Assembly: GCA_018398585.1 (NCBI GenBank)
Contig: JAGTTD010000012.1
Span: forward strand, 23,011,036 to 23,075,035
Direction: 5' to 3'
Length of the DNA: 64,000 nucleotides
Source: Simmondsia chinensis
Lineage: Eukaryota > Streptophyta > Magnoliopsida > Caryophyllales > Simmondsiaceae
Shown here: positions 21,135-32,394 of the stretch, piece after piece
Layout: every line of letters begins with the position of its first letter
Numbering within the stretch: position 1 is the first letter of the stretch
The notes under the pieces: generated by a model
What the model saw: only the letters and a program-made list of their open reading frames with translations
Told to the model about the DNA's origin: nothing
Databases searched by the model: none
Position numbers and translations under genes: made by a program

Positions 21135-22967
21135 GAATGGTCCCCATATATCACAAAGAATTAAATCAAAAATTGTGGGTGCTAAATGATTGTGAGACAC
21201 AAGTGGTAACCTTCTTTGTTTAGCTAAAGGACATACCATACAAGGAAATTTGTCTTTACTATACAAAGAATCAGAAAAAACAAGAAGTTGAAGTTTGTAG
21301 TCAGACGGGTGTCCAAGTCTTTTATGCCAAAGATCTTGACTACTAATCTTGCTCATGTGTGCTGAATTTTCAGGTAAAATTTGGTTGTTACATGTAGAGG
21401 CCTTCTCTTCTCCATTGATTATGTATAAACCTCCTAGTCTTTTACCAACTCCAATCATTCTCGATTGGGTGTGGTCCTGATTGTAACAAGACTCAATTGA
21501 GAAAATACAAGTATAATGCATGCTCTCTAAACATTTTGCAACTGAAATTATGTTGTACTAAAAAATTGAGCATAAAGAACATTTTCCAATGTAAAAGTTG
21601 ATGTAACTCTAACTGTGCCTGTATGAGTCACAGATGCTTGTGCACCTATTGGCAGTTGTATATAAAATTGTGTACAAGGCTTGAGTTCTTGAAACAATCG
21701 CTTGTAACCACATATATGGTGAGTGGCTCCTGAGTCAATGATCCGGGAGCTTTGTGCAGAGAAATTAGTCTTGTAAACATGTGATGCAATAAAAGCACAA
21801 TCAGCAGAAATAGAACATAAATGGGAAGATATACTAGTCATAAGAAAGGATGAATTTGCTGCTACTGGTGATGATTCCGATGAAACACCAGAAGGTGCTT
21901 CTTGGGAAGTTGTTGCCAACTGAGAACACAACAAGCACAACATCTGGTGACATTGTTCTGCAGTAAAAACAACTGGAGCAAGATTCTGTTGCGTTGAGGT
22001 TTCAATAATAATGTTGTTCGCTTTAGGAACATTAGACTGTGACTTAGTTTTTCCCTTGTATCCAGGTGGAAAACCATGTTGCTTATAGCATTTTTCCACA
22101 GTATGACCAGTATAACCACAGTGAGTGTATATAGGCTTGTCCCTCTTGTTATATTTATTCTAGTTTCTTGTTTCACTAGCTTTACCAAGCATACCTAGTA
22201 TATCAGAAGAAACAGAAGGAATAGAATATGGACCTTTAATGGTGACTTGTCATTGTTTCTCATGTTGCACTATCTTTGAGAAAACATGATTTATACTTGT
22301 CAAAGGATCAGTAGACAGTATTTGTTCACTTATTGAAGCATAACTATCATTCAAACCCATCAAGAAACCCATTACTAAGTCCTTTTGTTGTAAATCTTGT
22401 AATGACTTAGTATAGTTACATTGACAGAGTCCACAAGAACATTCAGGTAAAGGATTATACGCAATTAGTTCCTCCTATGGAGCTTTAGCCTTGCCAAAAT
22501 AGTAAATAACCCTCATACCATCTTGTTTGAGGGTGGACAAAGCTCTTTCAATTCAAAAATCCTTGGATCATTATTTTGGGAGAATCTTTCCTTGATATCA
22601 TCCCATAACTCCTTAGAAGTTCTACCATATTAATAGTAGACGCTATTTCTTTGGAGACAGAATTAAGAATCCAAGAAAAAATCTTGGAATCACACCTTAA
22701 CCACTTCTCATAAAGACCTTCACTAGATTATGGCTATGGAATTTTTCCAGTGACAAAACCTAACTTGTTTTTTGCTCGCAATGCTATTGTCATGGATCCA
22801 AAGCATGTGCTGAAGTTGTCCAGACCAATTAGCACTTGAGTAACTAAAATAGCACTAGGATTTTCAGAATTACTCTAAAAATAAGGTTAAGAAGCAAACT
22901 CATCTTGCTGTGTTTGGGCAGTAGAGTCTGAATTGTTTGAACTTGCACCACTGTGTTGATCTCCCAT
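21135..22967 (-). pseudogene. Copia copy C polyprotein remnant: gag, knuckle, protease, pre-integrase
   Basis: The minus-strand frame starts at the ATG at 22965-22967 and repeats the gag of copies A and B with several frameshifts. It then encodes KCYKQHGFPPGY at the end of the knuckle, RIIDSGATHHICGYKRLFQE (protease), QDLWHKRLGHPSDY and FPCMVCPLAKQRRLP, and reaches DLILCDIWGPF at 21135, where it joins copy B tail to tail. Integrase core, RT, RNase H and 3' LTR are missing. Confidence 0.87.
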
Positions 22968-23148
22968 TGTAATTTGCAGCAATGGCTGAATTTCGAACAA
23001 TTAGGGCATAGAATTTGTTGAAGGAGAACAGATCTTCTACGCAAGACTCAAAGAACAACCGTGGTTATTGATTTTGCGAACCCTACACTCATTCATGTGT
23101 TGCAAAGAAGAGAAAGAAGGATGAGCCAATTATTGTGCTCTAATACCA

Positions 23149-23387
23149 TGTTGGAATTGGAAACAATCCACATAGAACAATGTGAAGTACAAAGAATCAA
23201 AAGGACGAATTGTATTGTATTAACTTGATTTCTTAATGACAGCCTATCTCTCCTTATATACATGATGAATACATAGAAAGAAGCTAACTAACAATGACTT
23301 GAGTTAGTTAGTTAGTTAGGTAGTTAATTAACTAGGATATAATTAACCATAGTTAATTAACTAACCAGCGATATAATTTTCTCTAAT
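23149..23387 (-). mobile_element. 5' LTR of Copia copy C
   Basis: On the minus strand it starts ATTAGAGAAAATTATA and ends CCAATTCCAACA, followed by the primer site with one change (TGGTATTAGAGCAC). Its length matches LTR B. Confidence 0.8.
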
Positions 23388-23845
23388 GTCTATTTGAGTT
23401 GGATTTGGATGCAAAAAATGGGTTTCAAATGGATTTGGATTTCGATGTTGATAAATGGGTTTTGGGTCAGGTCAGATTTGGATGACATCAAACCCAACCT
23501 AAAACTGATCCAAACCCTGTCCAAAATTATGTTTTATGCATGATAAAATTTTAAAATTACTAAATTGTAAAACTTTAACTTGTCAAGCCATATTCCAACT
23601 ATTTTTTTATTGTGCCAACTTCTTGATGTTTGTTTTCACACCATAATGTTTTTTATATACAAATCCATGCATAAAGGGTTACCTGTTAATAGATATTTGA
23701 ATGATTGTCTAATATTGCGTTATAATTACATTTACATATATGAAATGAAAAATGGAAAAGATATATCGATTTGTCCAAATATTAGCTTTTGAGGTATTAT
23801 TATTGCATTATTATTATATAAGTTAATATTATGTTGTAATATTTT
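23388..23845. other. Non-coding stretch with GGGTTT/GGATTTGG motifs
   Basis: No gene. The first 150 bp have repeated GGATTTGGAT and GGGTCAGGTCAG-like motifs, as often seen in short hAT-like elements; the rest is AT-rich. A 70-residue ORF at 23580 looks incidental. Confidence 0.4.
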
Positions 23846-24541
23846 TGATGGCACCTAAATCAAAGCAGGGCAGGCCAAAGTAGTTGGGGCCAGGTGCTGA
23901 GATGAGCTTGATGGCTAAGGGCTCAAAAAGGCTGACCGGGAAGCTCTGCATAACAAGGCTAATTGAAAAGGCCCTGCTCAAAATTCAAGGACGAATTCTC
24001 TCCTTGCCAGAGAGGATGATGTAGCGGACATTACACTTTTGGCGACTCAGCACCAACGAGGAGATGTTGTCATGGCGGGGGATTATTAGAGGAGAAGGTA
24101 CGTGGGAATCAGCGGAGAAGAGCATCCTAGCTCCACTAGGAATTGGCGCAAGATAGACTTTGCATCACCCTAGGTCAAGGCGGTATAAGGCTGTGCGTGA
24201 TTCACGAGCGAGATCTGTGGGCGGTTGAGCTGATTTCCATCCAAAAGTTTATCCCTTTCCTTATTTTGAGATGTAACCATTTATTTTTGATTTGTCCCCT
24301 TAATTAGTTAGATTAAGATTTGATTTTCAAATTATTAACCCCCTCTATAAATAAGGGCTGATTCTAGGCAAAAGGCGGAGTTGATTTTCAGAAAATTGTT
24401 ATTACTATTAAGAACATCGATTTCTCAGGTTGTGAGAAATGAGATATCTATTTCCCTTTTTGTAATTTTATCAGTAATAAAATTCAAAGGTAAAGATGTG
24501 AACCTTCCCGTACCTCCTATTTCTTATCATGCGTTGCATCA
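23846..24541 (+). mobile_element. 5' LTR of the 24-kb element
   Basis: Homology with the 3' LTR begins at TGATGG and runs to GCATCA. An inner start TGATGTAGC at 24017, preceded by GAATTCTCTCC and AGAGAGGA, matches the LTR start of the related element at 9636. The U3 therefore looks extended by about 171 bp. A TATA-like CTATAAATAAGG is near 24345. Confidence 0.7.
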
Positions 24542-24574
24542 GTTGGTATCATAGTGCAGAACGCTTCCTAAACG

Positions 24575-26020
24575 ATGGCCCCTATACATAAGAGGAATGC
24601 CATCGTTGAAGACGCTACTGACCATGACCAACATCAATAGCACAAGAGGAGGTTCGAGGCTCTAGAAGACAAATTCCGGCAACTTGATTCAACTCGGGGC
24701 AAATCCAAATCTTACACCGGGATTATCCAAGAAGAAATGGAGGAAGGCGTACAAGATTCATTCTTGGACGAGTATATACCAGGTCTTCGACCTAGGAAAA
24801 GGAGCGTCAATACCGGCTACATTGACAATCAGGACGATCGGAGGTGGGAGTCTTGACTTTGGGTGGAGATACCATAGTTTGATGGCGATAAGAACCTGGA
24901 TAAAGTTTGGGAATAGTTGGTGGTAGTAGAGGAGATCCTCGATTTCAGGGGGGTCTCAGAGAAGAACCAGGCCCCACTAGCAACTACAAGGTTTTGGGGA
25001 AGAGCAGTCGCTTGGTGGTAGTAGTTGAAGCACTCATGGTTTTGACAAGGGTAGTCAAAAATCGAGACTTAGGAGAAGTTGAAGAAATATTTGAGAGGCG
25101 CCTTCTTGCCTCATAACCATACAAGATTATGTACCAACGACTTCAGAGCTTGCGCCATGGGTCACAAACTATGGGAGACTACACAGCTGACTTCTATGCT
25201 TTGATCACCATAAACGACTTGGCGGAATCCCAAGAACAATTGGTAGACAAGTACATCAGTGAGTTAACCGATTCCATACAAGATTTACTAAACATGTTTG
25301 ACATCTTTACCGAGGCGGAGGCAAGTCAAAGAGCCTTGATGGTAGAGAAACAGCAGAGACAACACAATGTTGGTGGCACCATGATCAATACTTAGACTAG
25401 GCGTGACCAAGTTCAACCGCAACCCAACCGAACTCCGCAGGAAAAATCAGCTATCGCAACCAATGAAACAAACTTGGGGAAGTTCCCGCACCCGTTGCTT
25501 CAAATGTGGGGAGATGGGACACCAAGCTACTAAATGCCATAAGGGAGACAGAGTGGGTAAAAGTCTTTACATTGAGGGAGCCCATGAAGAAGATGGCTAG
25601 ACCCTCGAGGAAGAGGTTGGTGAAGAATTGGCACCAATGAACAAGGATCCCCTTGCAGGGGATGAAGGCCGTTTACTTGTGGTAAGGCTTACTTGTTTAG
25701 CGCTAAGAAAGGACTAAGGTGATGAATGGCTCCAGAGTAGTATATTTCAGGCAACATGAACCATTGGCGGGAGAGTGTGCCGAATAGTGATTGACTCGAG
25801 AAGCTGTGAAAACACAATGTCCAAAGAGGCTATGCCGAAACTTGGCTTAGGGACGGAAGACCGTCCATACCCTTCTAAGTTATCTTGGCTCATGGAAAGA
25901 AAATCATGTGACTGTCTTGAAGCGTTGCCTCGTTCACTTTTCAATTGGGGAAAAATACAAGGATGACGTCTGGTGCGATATGATAGCTATGGACACATGT
26001 CATCTACTATTGGGCCAACC
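24575..26020 (+). pseudogene. gag with CCHC knuckle and aspartic protease, frameshifted
   Basis: From the ATG at 24575 the gag part is broken over several frames. Recognisable pieces are YQRLQSLRHGSQTMGDYTAD and DLLNMFDIFTEAEASQRALM, then the knuckle CFKCGEMGHQATKC at 25498-25539. The protease follows: VIDSRSCENTMSKEAMPKLG, then PYPSKLSWL, and in a shifted frame YKDDVWCDMIAMDTCHLLLG. The last piece matches the Gypsy protease end in which CDV(V/I)PMDACHLLLGRPW is common. The catalytic D-S/G-G is altered to DSRS. Nothing like RT follows. Confidence 0.75.
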
Positions 26021-26247
26021 TTGACGAGAAACGGGACACCTACAGCTTCACGTTCGAGAAGCGGTATGAGAGTCTTTTCAAGAAGAATCAAAAGCTAGGC
26101 GAAGTGTTACTGAGGGGGACTCAAGGTGAACATGTGGCCTGCATGTTGGCAGCACTACAAAGCTCAGGGATACACACGCTAAGTCACAGGCGGTTCTAAC
26201 TGTTGAGTTGACAATTCGAGGGTGAATGCTGCCTCATTCAGGGCGGA

Positions 26248-26930
26248 TGATGGTGCCAACATCAAAGCTGGGTAAGCCAAAGCTGGTGGGGCAAAGCATC
26301 GAGATGAGCTTGACGGCTAAGTGCTCAAAGAGGCTGAAGGGAAGCTCCGCGTAACAAGGCCAATCAAGAAAGCTCCGCTCAGAATTCGAGGATGAATTCT
26401 GTCCTGGCCGGAAAGAATGATGCAGCGGGCATTATGCCATTAGTGGCTCAGCACTAGTGGGGAGATGTTGTCATGACGGGGGATCATTGGAGGAAGAGGT
26501 ACGTGGGAATCAGAGGAGAAAAGCATCCTTGCACCACCTAGAGTTGGTGCAAGACAGACTTGGCGTCACCCTGGGTTAACGTGGTATAAGGCTATGCGTG
26601 ATTCATGGGCGAGATCTGCGGCCCGTTGAGCTGATTCCTGTCCAAAAGTTTATCCCTTTCTAATTTTGAGATTTACCTCTTTATCTCCTGAATTAGTTAG
26701 ATCTAGATTTGATTTTCAAATTATAAACCCCCTCTATAAATGGGGCCGGTTCTAGTTAGAAGGCGGAGTTGATTTTCAGAAAATTGTTATTGTTATTGAG
26801 AACCTTGATTTTTCGAGTTATGAGCAACGAGCTATCATTTTCCCTCTTTGTTATTTTATCAGTAATAAAATTCAAAAGGAAGGCTATAATTATTCCCGTA
26901 CCCCATATTTCCTATCACGTGCTAACATCA
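26248..26930 (+). mobile_element. 3' LTR of the 24-kb element
   Basis: It starts TGATGGTGCC after a purine-containing AGGGCGGA and ends GCTAACATCA. An inner LTR-like start TGATGCAGC at 26418 follows GGAAAGAA. Collinear with 23846-24541. Confidence 0.7.
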
Positions 26931-27334
26931 ATTATTATTTGTTCATAACTTAAATGGATTATGGATTTGAGTCGGATATCTCTTCCACCCGATAGATTTT
27001 AATTTTGATTGAATTTTTGTGGAATAAATGGATTATTTTCAAATTTGGGTTAGGTCCATTTTTTTAGGTTCGATCTAGATGAAAGCAAACCTAATCTAAA
27101 CCCGACCCATTGCCATTCCTACTACCCCCTCAGGCTTCGTGTGCTGCTGTCCTCCACCTTCACCGCCGCTGTCGTGTCCCCCTTCGTCCCCTCCCCCACA
27201 TCCTCTGCCGTGACTTTTGCACTAAGTATTGTTTTCTAGAATTTTTTTTCATGTTACTAAATTTTTTTGAAATTTCTTAAATTTTATTAGTGTAGGATGT
27301 GTATGTCTGTAGATATATATCACTGTTACGCATT

Positions 27335-27905
27335 TGGGATGTATTGGTAAATGGTCGTTATATTTTGAGTAATTCTTGATAACTAAGTTGTGATTTTGAA
27401 TACGTGGGTGATTTTAACTAAGAATATGATAATTTTGAGTCATTGACAAGTAATTTCGAATGATTGAGGGAAATTGATGTTGAAGTTGGTCGTATTTAGT
27501 AACTTGGTGAATAATTTGTTCAATTAGAGTATTTTGGGTGAATATTTGGAATTTTATCAGATAGTTTCGCACAAGTAAATGGGTGATTTTGAGTATGTGA
27601 GTGGTTTTGGTTAATTGGATGGTTTTGAGTAAAGGTATATGTTAATTTTGAGTAACTGATAAGTAATTTTGAGTAATTAAGTGATATCAAGCATGTTGTT
27701 GGTGATTTTTAGCAATCGAGTGGATATTTTGACTAATTAGGTTGTTTTGAGTAAAAGATTAGGATCTTTTTTTTTTTTTTTTTTTTTGGTGATTTTGATT
27801 TATTAGGTTGTTTTCAATAAATGGCTGATTCTGAATAAGTTGGTGGTCATTTTGAGCAATTTGGCTGTTTTCGTTTAGCGAGCTGTGACTCTTAGTTAGC
27901 ATTAG
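27335..27905 (+). repeat. Degenerate short tandem repeats (GATTTTGAGTAATT-like)
   Basis: The motif (G)TGATTTTGAGTAA(T/C)T(G/A)A recurs many times with a spacing of about 20-30 bp and strong divergence. A T23 run lies near 27767. No coding potential is visible. Confidence 0.6.
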
Positions 27906-28640
27906 GTTTTTGATAATTTATCATATGTTTGAATATATATTAGTTTACATTTCATTTATTGTGATAATGCTATTATTTTATTTTGTGACTCCTAATATAT
28001 TTGGTGACTGTTTTTTGCTAATTTCTTTTAATAGCTTTGGACTATTATTAATTTCATTAAAAATTTATAAATATACATCTTATATTATTTTCACTATATA
28101 TTTGTAATTTATATCTACTCTAATTTTTTTTTTCCAAAGCAAATATGAGCAAATGTGATAAAGATATGAATAAGGCCCCCACGATTAGATTTTGACACAA
28201 ATGCTTAAACGACTGTCACATGATCTCGCCCTTCGAGAGATAATATCTGTAGCCTCACTTAAAAGATGAGGGATTCTTAGAAGGGACATTCAGAGTCCTA
28301 TTCCCGATCTAGCTCGTCAAACTTTGATTGGAAAGTGGTTGATTCTAAACAAGAATATCTACCACTAGACGTTCCCAATACTCAACCACCGACCCCTCCT
28401 AATTTTGATGATCATGCTTCTAATAAGTAGTTCATTTTAGTGTTTGTACATTTATATGTTTGCATGAGCACTGTTATTCAGAGTCATGTTGGTCAGTGCA
28501 TATGCGGAAGTGTCGATCCATCAAACACTGATTCCATTTGCCAACAGCATGTCAACATCTCTAATGTTTGCAAATGGATTTGTTTGGATGTTACAGAAAT
28601 AAAGTTTTGCTAAAGTAAGTGATCACCTACATCAATTTCA
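27906..28640. other. AT-rich stretch, nothing recognised
   Basis: A 65-residue hydrophobic ORF at 27910 looks like an A/T composition artefact. The part 28170-28440 is less AT-rich and could be old retroelement DNA, but I recognise no motif. Confidence 0.4.
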
Positions 28641-28660
28641 CTATTAAAAATTAGGTAAAA

Positions 28661-29009
28661 TGTGGACGAGTGACATGGTTAAAGTCGCTCTAAGGAGGTA
28701 AAAGGCAATTGATGTCATCGTCGTCCAATAACATGAGTAATTTTCAAATAAATTCATAGGAGTTTGAGCGATCTATTGTTTCTCAAACCACCTGCAATAA
28801 CCGGTTAAGCCCAAAAAGCCACGCAACAAGGTTCGGGCCTAAACCAAATGACTTGAGTTTTAGAACGATTGGTTACTATCCGGCTTGCGCGAATAACATG
28901 ACTGAAATATTTGACCTCTAACATACCAAATGAGCATTTACTCATATAGTAAGTTGTCCACAAGAATTAGAAAGATAATATGCACATGTTGCAGGTGGGT
29001 AGTCCAATC
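28661..29009 (-). pseudogene. Gypsy RT C-terminal segment of copy 2
   Basis: On the minus strand near 28860-28740 the sequence reads LRGFLGLTGYCRWF, the well-known segment after the RT palm in Gypsy elements (LRGFLGLTGYYRRF), followed by a stop and ENY-like residues. It ends at 29009 where the Athila-like element is inserted, and the RT sequence resumes at 35951. Confidence 0.7.
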
Positions 29010-29014
29010 GGCAC

Positions 29015-29264
29015 TGATGTGCCTTATATTTACATATTTTACTCTTCATTTTCGCAATATATTTGGCCTTGACATATGTATTTTGCTGTAATATAGGTAC
29101 ATTTTGGTTTAGACTGCAGCGAAGCAAACAAAGGTTGAAAAGTGGCAGAATCAAACGTAATCGAGGCATAATTGAAGACTACTTTGAGAAACCCGACCAC
29201 ATGTGGAAAAGAATAACCAATCGGGTTATAATTCGGTAACCCAAATAGGCATCGTAGATAGTTA

Positions 29265-29313
<49 letters not shown>

Positions 29314-30419
29314 TGTGTGTGTGTGTGGATGGGGAAAAAGAGGGCGGCAAAACACGCCGCCGCCGTCGCGCGATTTAAATATCGAATACCTAATTATTTG
29401 AGGGGATCTTTTGCCACGCCTCCTCACCTCCTCTCCTTCTCGAAGTTGCTACATGATCCAATGGATTCTCAAATGCCGAAGCACAGGTGGTCGGAGTACT
29501 AGGGAATCAAAGCAAGGATCAACGTCAACATCAATTGAGGGAGTTTATTCTTCTATTTATTTTTACGCAATGGGTCGTCCTTTCTTTGAGTTTTAGGATG
29601 TGTAAAACTCCCATGGAGGAGTAAACATTCTTAGTTTAGGGATGAATTTATATTATACTTTTGACGATTGGTTTAGTTATATTCTATTCGCACACCTATG
29701 AGGAGTTCTTCACGATTGTTGGATATTTTTGTATGTGTCCTTGTAGCCATGACTAGATCTCCAACTTTGCAATGATTAATCTTGTGCTTGTAGCCTAGAC
29801 CATAACATAACAAGATTTCACACATAGTCAGGGTTGAGGTTGTACCCAACCTTGAACACAATCTTTTAATTAATATTGACTTAGGAGTAACAAAGGAATT
29901 AAGTAGTGCTAATGAGATGACCTATGCTACACTTAGGATGCTAAGATAGGTTATGCCCTTAGATTAATTTATTACCCTAAGCCCCAATTTATATATTAAC
30001 CCAGGCTTCGAGTTTGTAGCCAAAGTCCTTCAAATCATCGTCCTAAGTAAATTATAACGACCGGATATGTGTTAAGCTACCTTAAATTCACTTCCTAAAT
30101 TAACTTCAATTGAATTGACACTTTTAATTTATATTTAGTTTTACTATTTTAGTTAACAAATTATTCAAACAAGAAAAACCTTTTTTTTTTTTTTTGATAA
30201 GTCAGCAAAACATATAGATGAAAGAAAAATAGTACTCAAACAAACACAACAAACAAGCACAATCAAACATGAAAAACCCCGAATTCAAACCGCTTGTTAA
30301 TCACTATGTCTAACTTAACATGATTCCTTGTGGCTACGATCTGTATACCCGATAAAGCTACGACGATCTCGTATGCTTGCGAGTAGACAGTTTTAAAAAC
30401 ACACATTTAAAACACACCA
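29015..30419 (+). mobile_element. 5' LTR of the Athila-like element
   Basis: It starts TGATGTGCCTTATATTTACA. It carries a TA then TG/GTAT microsatellite (29265-29328) and ends TTTAAAACACACCA. Compared with the 3' LTR it has about 95 extra bp near 30175-30275, with a T15 run and CA-rich DNA, and lacks a segment of about 26 bp present at 35246-35271. Confidence 0.85.
29265..29328 (+). repeat. (TG)n microsatellite in the 5' LTR
   Basis: TATATATATG then about 25 TG units with one TATG break. The matching place in the 3' LTR (34863-34926) is a TA/TATTA repeat. Confidence 0.9.
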
Positions 30420-30424
30420 AGTTT

Positions 30425-30444
30425 TTGGCCCCGTTGCCAGGGAA
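30425..30444 (+). other. Primer binding site of the Athila-like element
   Basis: TTGGCCCCGTTGCCAGGGAA lies 5 bp after the LTR end. Athila-type elements use TGGCGCCGTTGCCGGGGA, complementary to tRNA-Asp; this copy differs by a few transitions. Confidence 0.75.
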
Positions 30445-30750
30445 TTGGTAAGCTAAGTTGATTTTGAAATTAACAGGTTATTTTATTTTATTTATTTAAT
30501 TTTTTTTTTTAAGAAAAAGTTCTAAATAAATAAAAAATTTTACTTCACTTTTTTTTCTTTTATTTTTCGTTTATTTTTAGTTATTTTATTTTACTATTTT
30601 TATTTTTTCAAATTTTAATTTTAATTTTTTTCTTTATTTAAAAAAAAATAATTTTTCATTGGTTTACTTTTCTGTTTCACTTTTCGTTGTTCATTTAATT
30701 TTACTTATTTATTTATTTTTTTTGGTTATATTTTCTTAGAAAGGCTAACT

Positions 30751-31602
30751 TTGCACCGCGTACATTGGGGACCACTGCATTCCCCACACATACGTCACAC
30801 CCGCCGGAATGCAAACTTCGAAATTAAGCCTGAGATCATCAACATGCTTCACACTTTCTATGGGAAATCGATAGAGAGCCCATATGAGCACCATGATGCA
30901 TTTATAAAAATTTGCGAAACTTGTTATTTTCAAGGTGTCTCAACTGATGCTGTTCGACTACGCCTTTTTCCATTCTCGCTAAAGGATGTAGCCAAAAGAT
31001 GGTTTCGGTCTCTCCCGAGAGGTGAAATCACCACTCGGGATGACCTCCAGCAAAAGTTCCTGATCAAGTTTTATCCTAAAGCCAGAACTATGACCGTTAG
31101 ACGTGCAATCAACAGTTTAGAAAAAAAGGATCAGGATCAATTTCATGAGAGTTGGGACAGATTTAAGGAGCTCCTTAGAAGCTGTCCCCACCATGGTTCA
31201 CCCAAGTGGGCTCTTGTGCAGAATTTCTATGATGGTCTTACGGCTTCCAACAAGCAAATGGTTAATGCTTCATGCGGGGGAGCATTTAACCCACAAGATG
31301 AGGACGAGGCATGGACGCTATATGAGTGCCTCAGTGAACACTCTCTAGACCAAGCCTCTTCTATGAGGGTGATTAGAGGGCATACACATGGTGTCTACGA
31401 AGTAGCACCCAACAATAAGATCAACCGTAGACTAGACGCCCTTCGTAAGAAGATAGATCAGATAATGAACTTGCATGTGAATCCTAATAGTGTGCGCATG
31501 GTCAATACAGTTGAGTCATCAAGTGATATTACTCTGTGTGACATTTGTTCGAGTGAGGACCATTCTATGTTTAATTTTTTATATGCGTCACAATTCCCCT
31601 AA
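30751..31602 (+). pseudogene. Athila-type gag
   Basis: The 283-residue frame has the plant retrotransposon gag pattern: FYGKSIESPYEHHDAFIKIC, VRLRLFPFSLKDVAKRWF, SLPRGEITTRDDLQQKFL, FYPKARTM, WDRFKELLRSCPHHG, LVQNFYDGL and a C-terminal CDICSSEDHS in place of a full knuckle. Athila gags show the same AKxWLxSLPxGSIxTW and CPHHG motifs. The true start probably lies upstream of 30751. A frameshift or stop at 31600 ends it before the linker part (31865-32056: FMEEITQLVQSHSQSIAKLE, RIGQLTHTLN). No catalytic role; gag forms the particle. Confidence 0.88.
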
Positions 31603-32394
31603 TACATGCAAGAACAGGTCCAGGCAGCTTAAGAATATTCGGGAAATAGAGACCCGTTCTCAAACACCTACAATTTTGGGTGATGTGATCATCCGAACTT
31701 CTTGTAGAAGCAAGACGCCAATCAATATCAACCCACGAAACAACAAGATCCCTGCTTTGTAGGTAACATGCACCCTCTCGTTTTTTCAGTGAAGGCATAG
31801 GTATGATGTTCGACCTCACTCCAGGTTTGCTTATAATGACCCTCCTCCTCCACGTCTAGGATTTATGTCACAGTTCGAGGAGCGTTTGCTCCACTTTATG
31901 GAGGAAATCACACAACTGGTTCAATCTCACTCGCAATCTATCGCCAAATTAGAGACCCGGATAGGACAGTTGACCCACACACTAAATAGGATAAAGGAAG
32001 GGATGTTACGCTCCCAACAATTCACAAACCCCACAGGATCAACTAGTTCTAAATGAGCAAGCTTAGATTGTGTCGGTTTCAAGAGAGAAGAACCTTAGGG
32101 AAGTTGAGATTGAAACTAAGAAGGATGTGACTCCCCCTCCCACTTCTGATAGGGAGGGATCACAAAAAAAGGTTTTTGAACCTGTTGTCCCTTTTCCTTC
32201 AGCCCTTATAGGACCGAAGAAGAAGGATGAAGAGGGCTGAGCTCATAGATATGTTTAAGGATGTGAAGATTAACTTACCGTTGATTGAAGCCATTAAACA
32301 CATTCCTATGTATGCCAAGTTCCTCAAGGACCTTTGCACCAAAAAGAAGCGCGCATAAGCACATATCCCGAAGAAGGTTCGGCTCAACGAGAAG

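Larger units (their letters stand above)
23846..26930 (+). mobile_element. Non-autonomous Gypsy-type LTR element with gag and protease only
   Basis: LTR copies at 23846-24541 and 26248-26930 enclose an internal region of about 1.7 kb. The 5' LTR ends GCGTTGCATCA and is followed by TTGGTATCATAGTGC, a slightly altered tRNA-Met primer site. The bases next to the ends are ATTTT and ATTAT, a possible imperfect 5-bp target duplication. There is no RT, RNase H or integrase. Confidence 0.75.
14593..27124. mobile_element. Possible hAT-like short element split by nested insertions
   Basis: The left piece starts TAAGGATGACAATTGG at 14592-14607. The right piece ends CCCATTGCCATTCCTA near 27122, whose complement is TAGGAATGGCAATGGG, so 12 of 16 bases match as inverted ends. 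Between them only 14593-14638, 23388-23845 and 26931-27124 share the texture of GGGTC/TTTGG-rich motifs; the rest are Copia and Gypsy insertions. I saw no clear 8-bp target duplication. Tentative. Confidence 0.3.

Noticed and set aside
27910..28107. 65-residue hydrophobic ORF, possible membrane protein
   Set aside because: Ile/Phe/Tyr content is explained by the AT-rich DNA; no start context or relatives visible.
29039..29502. His-Thr and Cys-Val repeat ORFs
   Set aside because: Translations of the TG/CA microsatellite in the Athila-like LTR.
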